A DNA stretch of 64,000 nt, taken from Amaricoccus sp003258405 (GTDB lineage: Bacteria > Pseudomonadota > Alphaproteobacteria > Rhodobacterales > Rhodobacteraceae). The stretch is from the NCBI RefSeq assembly GCF_043226085.1, contig NZ_CP171225.1:1-64000 (forward strand), in the 5' to 3' direction. The notes below the pieces were generated by a model that did no database searches, was not told where the DNA came from, and was given only the letters and a program-made list of their open reading frames with translations. Below, piece by piece: positions 43,540 through 49,835 of the stretch. The translations under genes were made by a program, and so were the position numbers. The stretch's first letter is position 1. Each line of letters opens with the position of its first letter.

Positions 43540-44313
43540 ATGCTCAACACCATCCTCCATGGTGCACCCGGCGCGGGTGTGCCGCTCGTCATCGCTCACG
43601 GGCTCTACGGCTCGGCGCGGAACTGGGGCGTGATCGCCAAGCGCCTTTCGGAGACGCGCCAGGTGATCGCGGTCGACATGCGCAACCACGGCTCGAGCCC
43701 GCGGGAAACCGTGCAGGGCTATCCCGAGATGGCGTCCGACCTCGCGGAGGTGATCGCTGCGCACGGCGGGCGGGCGGATCTGCTCGGCCATTCGATGGGC
43801 GGCAAGGCCGCGATGGTGCTGGCCTTGTCGCAGCCCGATCTGATCGAGCGGCTCATGGTCGCCGACATCGCCCCGGTCGCCTATACCCACTCCCAGATCC
43901 AGTATGTCGAGGCGATGAAGGCGGTCGATCTCTCCGCGGTGAGCCGCCGCAGCGATGCGGACGCCCAGCTCGCCGCAAGCGTCCCCGAGCCCGCGCTGCG
44001 GGCCTTCTTCCTCCAGAGCATCGAGATCGACGACGATGGCGCGCGCTGGAAGCTCAATCTCGATGTGCTGGGGCGCGAGATGGCGAAGATCGTCGGCTTC
44101 CCGGACGTCGAGGGGCAATTCGACCGGCCGGCGCTGTTCGTCACCGGCGAGCAATCCGATTATGTGAGCGATGCCGACTGGCCGCGGATCGAGGCGCTGT
44201 TTCCCGCCGCCGAACGCCGGGTGGTGGCGGGCGCCGGGCATTGGCTCCACGCCGAGGCGCCGCGCCCGTTCCTCGCCGAGGTCGAGGCGTTTCTCGAGGC
44301 GCATCCGGTCTGA
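43540..44313 (+). CDS. Alpha/beta hydrolase (YbfF-like esterase)
   Basis: A 257-residue hydrolase. The oxyanion segment is VIAHGLYGSARNWGVIAK, the nucleophile elbow is LGHSMGGKAAM with Ser at about residue 86, and the catalytic histidine lies in VVAGAGHWLHAEAPRPF. The layout resembles the YbfF acyl-CoA esterase group, but the substrate is not determined. GAGAGGAGAGG precedes the ATG, 13 bases after ilvA, so it is likely co-transcribed. Confidence 0.88.
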   Translation: MLNTILHGAPGAGVPLVIAHGLYGSARNWGVIAKRLSETRQVIAVDMRNHGSSPRETVQGYPEMASDLAEVIAAHGGRADLLGHSMGGKAAMVLALSQPDLIERLMVADIAPVAYTHSQIQYVEAMKAVDLSAVSRRSDADAQLAASVPEPALRAFFLQSIEIDDDGARWKLNLDVLGREMAKIVGFPDVEGQFDRPALFVTGEQSDYVSDADWPRIEALFPAAERRVVAGAGHWLHAEAPRPFLAEVEAFLEAHPV

Positions 44314-44517
44314 GCGGGAGGCTTTCCGCAGGCCTTCGGGAAATGCGGACGGAAACGCGATTGTCCGCTTGCGCTTGCCGCCCCGAGCGTTTAAACGCCC
44401 TCGCACAGCACGTCGCTCCCCTGCGGCAGCCCTGCAAGACCCTTGCAACGGCGGCTTCGGGAGGCGGGGACCGGAGCGGGACACCCCGCAAAAGCCCTCG
44501 CAACGCGGAGCGCAGAC

Positions 44518-44593
44518 GCCGGTGTAGCTCAGCTGGTAGAGCACGTCATTCGTAATGATGGGGTCGGGGGTTCGAGTCCCTTCACCGGCACCA
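44518..44593 (+). tRNA. tRNA-Thr(CGT)
   Basis: A 76-base cloverleaf with CCA encoded. Acceptor arms GCCGGTG and CACCGGC pair perfectly, the D arm is GCTC-AGCTGGTA-GAGC, the anticodon loop TTCGTAA gives anticodon CGT (threonine, codon ACG), and the T arm contains GGTTCGAGTCCC. Its last 17 bases are repeated at 54231-54247, marking it as the integration site of the element that follows. Confidence 0.95.
44577..44593. repeat. attL: 17-bp direct repeat inside tRNA-Thr
   Basis: TCCCTTCACCGGCACCA, the 3' end of tRNA-Thr including CCA, recurs exactly at 54231-54247. Such tRNA 3'-end duplication is the footprint of tyrosine-integrase insertion. Confidence 0.9.
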
Positions 44594-44728
44594 CTTCTCC
44601 CTGATTTCATTAGGAAAGTGGCCACGCGCCCAACAATCGGCCCCACATGACGCTGCGCGGTGCCCGGCACGACAAGGGCCGCGCGATGGCGGCCCTCTCG
44701 ATCTCGTGATGCGCGACACGTGCCGCGG

Positions 44729-44980
44729 TCAGTCGGGCAGCCCCCGGCGTTTCCACTCTCGGCTACACGCGACCAGGATAGCCTCCTCCCCGAGCTGGGC
44801 CTCCAGCTCCTTGGCCTCCCTCTCGTCCCGAACCAGGACCGCGAGCACAGGTGCTTCATACAGCACCCGGCCCTCGGCATGGAGGGCCTCAACAACCGCC
44901 GCGCGCTCGGCAACGTGGCGCTGGGAGGCCAGCTCGGCCTCTACGGCCTGAAGGCGCTTGAGTTGGTCTCTGGCGCTCAA
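44729..44980 (-). CDS. Hypothetical protein of the integrated element
   Basis: An 83-residue charged, mostly helical protein (TTG start, first residues SARDQLKRLQAVEAELASQ) with a possible short coiled coil and a hydrophobic stretch YEAPVLAVLVRDERE. The TTG start overlaps the upstream stop (TTGA), so it is coupled to its neighbour and is the last gene of the minus-strand operon. Family unknown. Confidence 0.6.
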   Translation of the reverse strand: MSARDQLKRLQAVEAELASQRHVAERAAVVEALHAEGRVLYEAPVLAVLVRDEREAKELEAQLGEEAILVACSREWKRRGLPD

Positions 44981-45291
44981 GGCTTACCCTCCTCAACACC
45001 TAGCCGCCCCAACTCCTGCACGAACGTGTTCGATCCGATGAGCTTCACCACAACGTCGCGCGTCTCGACATCCGGGAACGGCCAGCCGCGCCCGCCGGTA
45101 AATTCGCGGACCGCCCGGACGAATGCAGCATGGCGTGGGTTGCAGGGGTCGAGATGGTTCCGCTCCAGGATGAGTGCGCCGATCCTCTCGTCGCGTCGCT
45201 TCGCCTCATCCTCCGCGGCCTTCTTCTCCTTGGCCTCGGCCATCGCTATCAGTCGGCGCCCCTCGCGGAGCAGTTTCGCCCGCTCACTCAT
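44977..45291 (-). CDS. Hypothetical protein of the integrated element
   Basis: A 104-residue basic protein beginning MSERAKLLREGRRLIAMAEAKEKKAAEDEAKRRDER, a helical charged lead, then a small globular part (HAAFVRAVREFTGGRGWPFPDVETRDVVVKLIGSN). Its ATG overlaps the previous stop (ATGAGTGA). Family unknown; a nucleic-acid or scaffold role would be a guess. Confidence 0.65.
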   Translation of the reverse strand: MSERAKLLREGRRLIAMAEAKEKKAAEDEAKRRDERIGALILERNHLDPCNPRHAAFVRAVREFTGGRGWPFPDVETRDVVVKLIGSNTFVQELGRLGVEEGKP

Positions 45292-45763
45292 TCTGGCCTC
45301 CCTTCGCCTTCGCCTGTGCCGCATCTTCTAGAGCAGTAAGGCGCCCCTCAAAATCCGAGAGCGACATGGCTTCGGCCAGCCCCTTGAGCGCCGCGCTCGC
45401 CTGACTGACCTCCGAGGGCGCCAGCGTGCCATTTCCGAGCGCGAGCACGAGCTTCCTGAAGGCTTCGAGCAGTCCCGCGGCGTCCTGCACGTCGAGGCCG
45501 CCGGGCACTGGCGCTGGAGCCGGCCTCGGCTTTGGCAGGGCAGTGCACAATACGATCTCAGCTGCCTTTACGTCGCCTGCAAGCACAGCGTTGCGAAGAG
45601 CATCAAAGGCCGCGTCAATCAGCTCGGGGTCGTTGGCCCGCGCGAGAGCCTTCCTCGATACCGCGTTCCGGCTGCCGAGCTTGCGCCCGGCCCGGTTCAA
45701 CAGCCCCCCGTGCGGAGGTCGTTCACCAACTGCAGGCGACACCTTGTCGGGCTCCTCCGTCAT
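45284..45763 (-). CDS. Hypothetical protein, DUF5681- or small-terminase-like N-terminus
   Basis: A 159-residue protein. Residues about 23-75 (NRAGRKLGSRNAVSRKALARANDPELIDAAFDALRNAVLAGDVKAAEIVL begins there) resemble the GR-x-x-G-S-R-N basic start and helical repeat seen in DUF5681 and terminase-small-like phage proteins. The rest is Pro/Ala-rich with a helical tail. It is coupled by ATGA to the gene before it. A role in packaging interference is possible in a satellite but rests only on this weak resemblance. Confidence 0.6.
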   Translation of the reverse strand: MTEEPDKVSPAVGERPPHGGLLNRAGRKLGSRNAVSRKALARANDPELIDAAFDALRNAVLAGDVKAAEIVLCTALPKPRPAPAPVPGGLDVQDAAGLLEAFRKLVLALGNGTLAPSEVSQASAALKGLAEAMSLSDFEGRLTALEDAAQAKAKGGQNE

Positions 45764-46191
45764 GGCTTCGGCCCCTTCCCGGCCGCTTTCAAGACGCGGT
45801 CCCAGGCTTCGCGCTCCGCGATAACCGCGGCCCTACGGTCCTGCTCACGACTGCCATACTTCCGAGCAAGGTGCTCCTCCGAGTTGGCCAGCGCGTCATA
45901 ATCCGCCTGTGCTTTCTTGATCTCGGCCGTCATTGCCGGGACAGTGAGAACGCGCCCGCCGCCCGCGCCCACGGATGCGGTGGCGCCGAAGTGGACGCCC
46001 GCGTCGGACCGGGCAGTGCTGGGCGCAGCACGTAGGGCCGCCTCCCTGTAGGGCCGGATCTCGGCCATGGCGCCACGCCTAACGCCTTCCTGGTCCGAGT
46101 AGAGGCGCCCGAGGAAGTCCTTATCGGCCATCTTCTCCTGGTAGGCCGATAGGTCGCGGGCTGCTGCCTGATCGTTGTTGCTCTCGGTCAT
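45760..46191 (-). CDS. Hypothetical protein of the integrated element
   Basis: A 143-residue soluble protein (MTESNNDQAAARDLSAYQEKMADKDFLGRLYSDQEG at its start) with a Gly/Ala-rich middle and a helical, charged C-terminus ending AWDRVLKAAGKGPKP. Its ATG overlaps the preceding stop by four bases (ATGA) and its stop overlaps the next start in the same way. No family recognised. Confidence 0.6.
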   Translation of the reverse strand: MTESNNDQAAARDLSAYQEKMADKDFLGRLYSDQEGVRRGAMAEIRPYREAALRAAPSTARSDAGVHFGATASVGAGGGRVLTVPAMTAEIKKAQADYDALANSEEHLARKYGSREQDRRAAVIAEREAWDRVLKAAGKGPKP

Positions 46192-47009
46192 TCGGCTTCT
46201 CCTTCAAGCGCGGCCAGCTCTGCCGCCCGCACGTGTTGGTCAACGGCCCGTTTTACGGCCCTCATAACCAAGGCGTCCGCACCGACGAGGAAATTCTCGA
46301 CGCCTCCGACCACTTCGATGTGCCGCTCCAGGTCCCCTCGGACCTCATCGGGGGCTTCCGCCAATCGGAGCCACACGCCAGGATCCACGCTGCTCTCGCC
46401 GATAATGATGTGCTTGGCGGGCATGGCCGCCTTGTCGTCAGCTCCGATCTGAGGGGCTCCGCCGGGGAGCGCCAGCGCCTCTTGGACGGCGCCCATCAGC
46501 GCGAGGAAAGTCGGACGCGCATCGCGGACGAGCATTGCGTTGAAGGCCGCGGTGGCCGCCACGAGCTTGGCATGGACTTCCAAGGCTTCGGCACCGGACT
46601 GCTCGGCACCATCTGCAGCTTCGTTCACCCGGATCGCATGGCGTGCCGCCGCCTCGGCGGCCTCAGAGGCGTCGTAGAGGTGTTCTTCGGCGGCCTCAAT
46701 CTTCCGCCTCGCTGTGCGAATGTCCGAAGGTTCGGGTCGCCTCATCGTCTTGGCTGCCGTCAACTCAGCCCTGGCAGCACGGAGTGCCTTCTCTGCCTCG
46801 GAGACACGGCCCTCGGCCAGGGCGACGTTCGCACTCGCGGCTTCCTTCTCACGGTCCAGCCAGTAGGCGGCAGTGGCCTTGACCTCCCGGCTGTCCGAGG
46901 GAGTAGCCGCGCCCATCCGATCCGTCTCGGCCTTGTTCTTCCGAACACGCTCATTGTGCGTCTCGGCGGGCTTCCCGCCCCAGCCCGCTTCCTTCTGCGC
47001 CGGGGTTAT
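46188..47009 (-). CDS. Coiled-coil hypothetical protein, probable ATA start
   Basis: A helical protein of about 273 residues with a long coiled coil (ASANVALAEGRVSEAEKALR through RKIEAAEEHLYDASEAAEAAARH) and a globular C-terminal part (PTFLALMGAVQEALALPGG). The first ATG in frame is 46916. The 31 codons before it have the same high GC third positions and no ATG/GTG/TTG. ATA 47009 overlaps the stop of the helix-turn-helix gene (ATAA) and has GGAGG six bases ahead, so I take it as the likely start. Function unknown. Confidence 0.62.
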   Translation of the reverse strand: MTPAQKEAGWGGKPAETHNERVRKNKAETDRMGAATPSDSREVKATAAYWLDREKEAASANVALAEGRVSEAEKALRAARAELTAAKTMRRPEPSDIRTARRKIEAAEEHLYDASEAAEAAARHAIRVNEAADGAEQSGAEALEVHAKLVAATAAFNAMLVRDARPTFLALMGAVQEALALPGGAPQIGADDKAAMPAKHIIIGESSVDPGVWLRLAEAPDEVRGDLERHIEVVGGVENFLVGADALVMRAVKRAVDQHVRAAELAALEGEAE

Positions 47010-47236
47010 GCTGCACCTCCGCCGTTTTTGGCCTCGGCGAGCCGGACTGCGATCCAAGCTGTCACCTGCGACCGATCCCAGCGAAGTGTCTTCGGGCCGC
47101 CGAGGCGGGCGGGCGCTGGCACGCGGCCTGCGCGTGCGGCTGCCAAGAGGGCAGGACGCTTCATCTTCAGCATTGCCGCCGCCTCGTCGGCAGTCATCAG
47201 GTCGGGCGCCTGTGTGTTGTCGGGGTTGTCGGTCAT
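47006..47236 (-). CDS. Small helix-turn-helix DNA-binding protein (excisionase/AlpA-like)
   Basis: A 76-residue protein with one MerR/excisionase-type domain: MTADEAAAMLKMKRPALLAAARAGRVPAP then LGGPKTLRWDRSQVTAWIA. AGGAAACGAT precedes ATG 47236. An in-frame ATG at 47263 has its Shine-Dalgarno too close. The domain suits a regulator or recombination directionality factor. It leads the minus-strand operon, and a 12-bp palindrome lies beside its probable promoter. Confidence 0.75.
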   Translation of the reverse strand: MTDNPDNTQAPDLMTADEAAAMLKMKRPALLAAARAGRVPAPARLGGPKTLRWDRSQVTAWIAVRLAEAKNGGGAA

Positions 47237-47277
47237 ATCGTTTCCTGTTGGGCTCAGGGGCATCGGCCTCCTTGGGT

Positions 47278-47300
47278 TGTTGCGCAACATGAAGTATACC
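47278..47300 (-). promoter_or_regulatory. Extended -10 promoter and palindromic operator of the minus-strand operon
   Basis: On the minus strand TGGTATACT (47301-47293) is a good extended -10. Immediately downstream, TGTTGCGCAACA at 47278-47289 is a perfect 12-bp palindrome, placed where a repressor would block transcription start. The encoded helix-turn-helix protein is the natural candidate to bind it. Confidence 0.5.
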
Positions 47301-47429
47301 ACGGCGAATATTGCCCGGGAACGGCACAACATGATGTTTTTTCGTGACATGGGGAGAAATATGGAAGTGGCGGTGTTACGGCAGTGACGGTTGGTGCCGA
47401 TTTTTCTGTTACGGCGGCCCAGGGTCGGG

Positions 47430-47632
47430 ATAGGGCCATGTGCCGCATCAGCACAGGCCCATGCGCCGCCCGCGCGCAAAGCACACTTCTGCCCGAGTTC
47501 GGCCGCGTCGATGCCGTTTATGCGCACGGTGACTTCGCCAAAATCCAGCGTGTCGCCATCAACTACGCGAGCGGAGCCCGCGAGACTGCTGCCAGTCGCC
47601 AAGGATGGATAGGCCATCACGGCTGCCAGCAC
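47430..47632 (-). pseudogene. Truncated thermonuclease-like (SNase) gene
   Basis: The minus-strand frame from ATG 47632 gives a short hydrophobic lead, then SARVVDGDTLDFGEVTVRINGIDAAELGQ and CALRAGGAWACADAA, a clear N-terminal half of a staphylococcal-nuclease-type protein (usual length about 130-160 residues). After about residue 68 the sequence no longer resembles the family and lacks the second half with its catalytic arginine and glutamate. It appears to be a decayed remnant. Confidence 0.65.
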
Positions 47633-47998
47633 AGTAGTTGTGATCCGGACGATGGCGCCCTGACCCTCGTCCGGGTAATGAACCGTCCGCCGAGTGTGCC
47701 GCTACATCCCCCGACGCTCCCCGAGCACTCCGGGAGCGCCCAAATCCATGACACGGGCACTTTCCAAGCCCGATATGGGGGAGTTGTTCGGGGGGGGCAA
47801 GTAGTGGGTTCTGAGTTCACAGATCAACGGCAAATGTCACGAATCAGCGTCACGCCTAGAACAATCCCGCAAAAACCCTATCTGACGCATTAACGAAGCG
47901 CGCGCACAATCATGAGTGGACTAAGTATGAGTGCTTTAAACTCTTAGTAGCGAAATTTAGCTAGTTCTGGCCAAATTGCAGGCCCCCCCGGAGCCACT
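47633..47998. other. Stretch without a credible gene in the element
   Basis: I see no convincing gene here. CGCTCCC at 47715-47721 and GGGAGCG at 47732-47738 form a 7-bp hairpin, and an 8-G run lies at about 47790-47797. The second half is AT-richer and leads into the low-GC gene set, so it likely contains that set's promoter. Confidence 0.5.
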
Positions 47999-48214
47999 AT
48001 GGACCTAGATGCTTTCTCCGATCTGTTTCTTAAGCGGGCCGCCGAACTCGGCGCGGCGAAGCCTTTGCCCGAGGAGATCACTAAGGCATACTCGAGCTAC
48101 AGGCGCCTTGTAAGGTTCGCAGCCTCGGATGGGACCTTAGAGTTCGTCGTCGACAAGAAAGGCCACCTCGAGTTTGTGTTTAACCCACACAGCTCAAAGT
48201 GGAATCGGGATTGA
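47999..48214 (+). CDS. Small hypothetical protein, low-GC cargo
   Basis: A 71-residue soluble protein (MDLDAFSDLFLKRAAELGA at its start, GTLEFVVDKKGHLEFVFNPHS near its end). CCCGGAGCC lies before the ATG. Its base composition is nearer to the flanking low-GC genes than to the host. No family recognised. Confidence 0.55.
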   Translation: MDLDAFSDLFLKRAAELGAAKPLPEEITKAYSSYRRLVRFAASDGTLEFVVDKKGHLEFVFNPHSSKWNRD

Positions 48215-48439
48215 TTCGATCTCTGTAATCATCCCACACTGAAGCCTGCCCGATCACAGACGCGACCCGGCCATCCAGCTTTGCCGCAACGGGATATGTT
48301 CGCAATGATGCGTCGGCTTTTCCGCAACAATATTGTCTATTTTTGCCTTCCGCGCCCTAGGCGAGGCGGCCGCGCTTGCAACGATTAACCAAAATAGACA
48401 ATCTGCGCGAATTGGATTGTGATGGGAAAGGGCATCTTG

Positions 48440-48748
48440 ATGGCGCTGAAACGACTACAGGTTTCCCCCCGATTGCTTGAACAGGTTTTCGGTAGCGGAA
48501 AGAAGGGCTTTGATGCTGAGCATCCTGAGGTGTTTCTAGCTTGTGACCAAGAAAATCAACCCGTCTTTGTCGGCATGTCATCGTCAAGATATCGGCTACT
48601 CGTTGCGGCTGTTGACCTCGCGCGAGATCCTGAAAAGATGAAAAAATCGTTGAGCGACAGTGCTGATTTTAGCAACGGGAAGAACGTTGGAACAGTCGAG
48701 AAATTCCGTGACTTCGTCAAGCGCAGGTTAGGTATCCCAGCAACCTAG
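48440..48748 (+). CDS. Hypothetical protein, low-GC cargo
   Basis: A 102-residue protein starting MALKRLQVSPRLLEQVFGSG. AAAGGG at 48427-48432 sits seven bases before ATG 48440, which favours it over the in-frame starts at 48419 and 48422. It is mixed alpha/beta and basic at the end (FRDFVKRRLGIP). Codon use is markedly less GC-rich than in the host genes. No family recognised. Confidence 0.62.
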   Translation: MALKRLQVSPRLLEQVFGSGKKGFDAEHPEVFLACDQENQPVFVGMSSSRYRLLVAAVDLARDPEKMKKSLSDSADFSNGKNVGTVEKFRDFVKRRLGIPAT

Positions 48749-48813
48749 GAAGTAATTTGCAACTCGTCATTCTGAACAAATAGAATTCTCCTTGTTGCCC
48801 CTGAAATGCTTGA

Positions 48814-49110
48814 ATGGATGCCATGATAGGACCTAATAAACTTGTTTTAGGCCCAATTAAGGGCATTCCGCGCTTCACTGCACAGTTTGGAAATGACCTA
48901 GGCAATACGCCCAATGATGAAGAAATAGTTTGCATAGATAAATTCTTATCTAGGTTTTCCACTTCTGGAATTGAACCGGAAAAATACATTCAAATTAAGG
49001 ATAACATGTTCTATGTTGATACTGGTGACTGCAATCATGCTCTTTTACTCACTATGCGAATAGACCGCAGCGTGATATTTCATAGATGCATTAGAATTGA
49101 TCCCCTTTAA
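48814..49110 (+). CDS. Hypothetical protein, low-GC cargo
   Basis: A 98-residue protein, MDAMIGPNKLVLGPIKGIPRFTAQFGNDLG at its start, then EEIVCIDKFLSRFSTSGIEPEKYIQIKDNMFYVDTGDCNHALLL later. It is beta-rich and soluble, and AT-rich at the DNA level. Its end overlaps the start of the following membrane protein by 14 bases, so the two are probably made together. No family recognised. Confidence 0.6.
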   Translation: MDAMIGPNKLVLGPIKGIPRFTAQFGNDLGNTPNDEEIVCIDKFLSRFSTSGIEPEKYIQIKDNMFYVDTGDCNHALLLTMRIDRSVIFHRCIRIDPL

Positions 49111-49414
49111 TTTGTCCGAAATTTTTAGCTCCTTACTACAATTATCTGGGACAATACTGGAAGTTTCCGGTGTATTCTTGATGTCAGACCGGTATCTTCG
49201 CACCCCTCATGTGGAGAAGTTGTTCATTTTGGCTTCCGCGCTCATTCGTGGCAAGAGAGCCAGAGGAGCAGCTGAGCTAACCAAACTAAGGCAAGCCACA
49301 GCTGAGCGAACTGTCGTAACCCTACAAGGCCTGGCACTAATAGGAGCAGGGTTCATCGTTCAGGCCATCCCAAACGCCACGACAGTCATATCTTCCTTGC
49401 TTTTCTGCGACTGA
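49097..49414 (+). CDS. Small membrane protein, low-GC cargo
   Basis: A 105-residue protein with two hydrophobic segments, at about residues 7-29 and 75-103, separated by a basic loop (LIRGKRARGAAELTKLRQATAERT). The start is TTG 49097 within the end of the previous gene; ATG 49181 is a less likely alternative because it loses the first segment. Small two-segment membrane proteins paired with soluble partners occur in toxin and defence modules; that is speculation here. Confidence 0.55.
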   Translation: MIPFNLSEIFSSLLQLSGTILEVSGVFLMSDRYLRTPHVEKLFILASALIRGKRARGAAELTKLRQATAERTVVTLQGLALIGAGFIVQAIPNATTVISSLLFCD

Positions 49415-49505
49415 CCCCGATCCAGTTTGAGTGCCCGCTGATGTGCCAGGAGCGGGTAATGCCGCGACTGTTCCAATGCGTGCCGGGTGACGGCACAGAT
49501 GGGGG

Positions 49506-49748
49506 CGCTACCTCCCGCTACCTTGCCATGGTAGCGGGTGGCGCCGTGAATTATCTTTTTATTTCAATGCCATGACAGCACGGGGGCGCGCCCGCTACCT
49601 CGCTACCTCGGTTTTGCGTATTCTATATATACACTCCTCTCTCATCTAATTTTCTTTTCCCTATAAAAGTAGAAAGGGAGGTAGCGAGGTAGCCGAGTAA
49701 CGTTTTCAATGACTTGGCAAGGTAGCGGGGAGGTAGCGGGAGGTAGCG
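49506..49748. repeat. Cluster of ten GGTAGCG-type repeats flanking an AT-rich stretch; candidate origin
   Basis: CGCTACC occurs at 49506, 49516, 49593 and 49601. The reverse form GGTAGCG occurs at 49530, 49680, 49721, 49732 and 49742, with a one-base variant GGTAGCC at 49688. Many are 8-11 bases apart. The inverted groups surround an AT-rich stretch (49608-49675). The region ends about 90 bases from the 3' end of the primase-helicase gene. Iterons plus an unwinding stretch next to a replication gene is the layout of a replicon origin. No gene is seen in this gap of about 420 bases. Confidence 0.7.
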
Positions 49749-49835
49749 GGGCGGTGCTGCTCTCACCCACGGCCCCAACGGAGAAGGGCGAGCCTTGCGG
49801 CCCGCCCCCTGATCTCACCCGGTCGAGCGCCCAGC

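Noticed and set aside
47384..47893. A 169-codon plus-strand frame in the element
   Set aside because: It lies opposite the nuclease remnant, lacks a ribosome site and continues through hairpin and G-run sequence with no domain.
49506..49748. CRISPR array
   Set aside because: The repeat unit is only 7 bp, occurs in both orientations and has irregular 8-75 base spacing; no cas genes are near.
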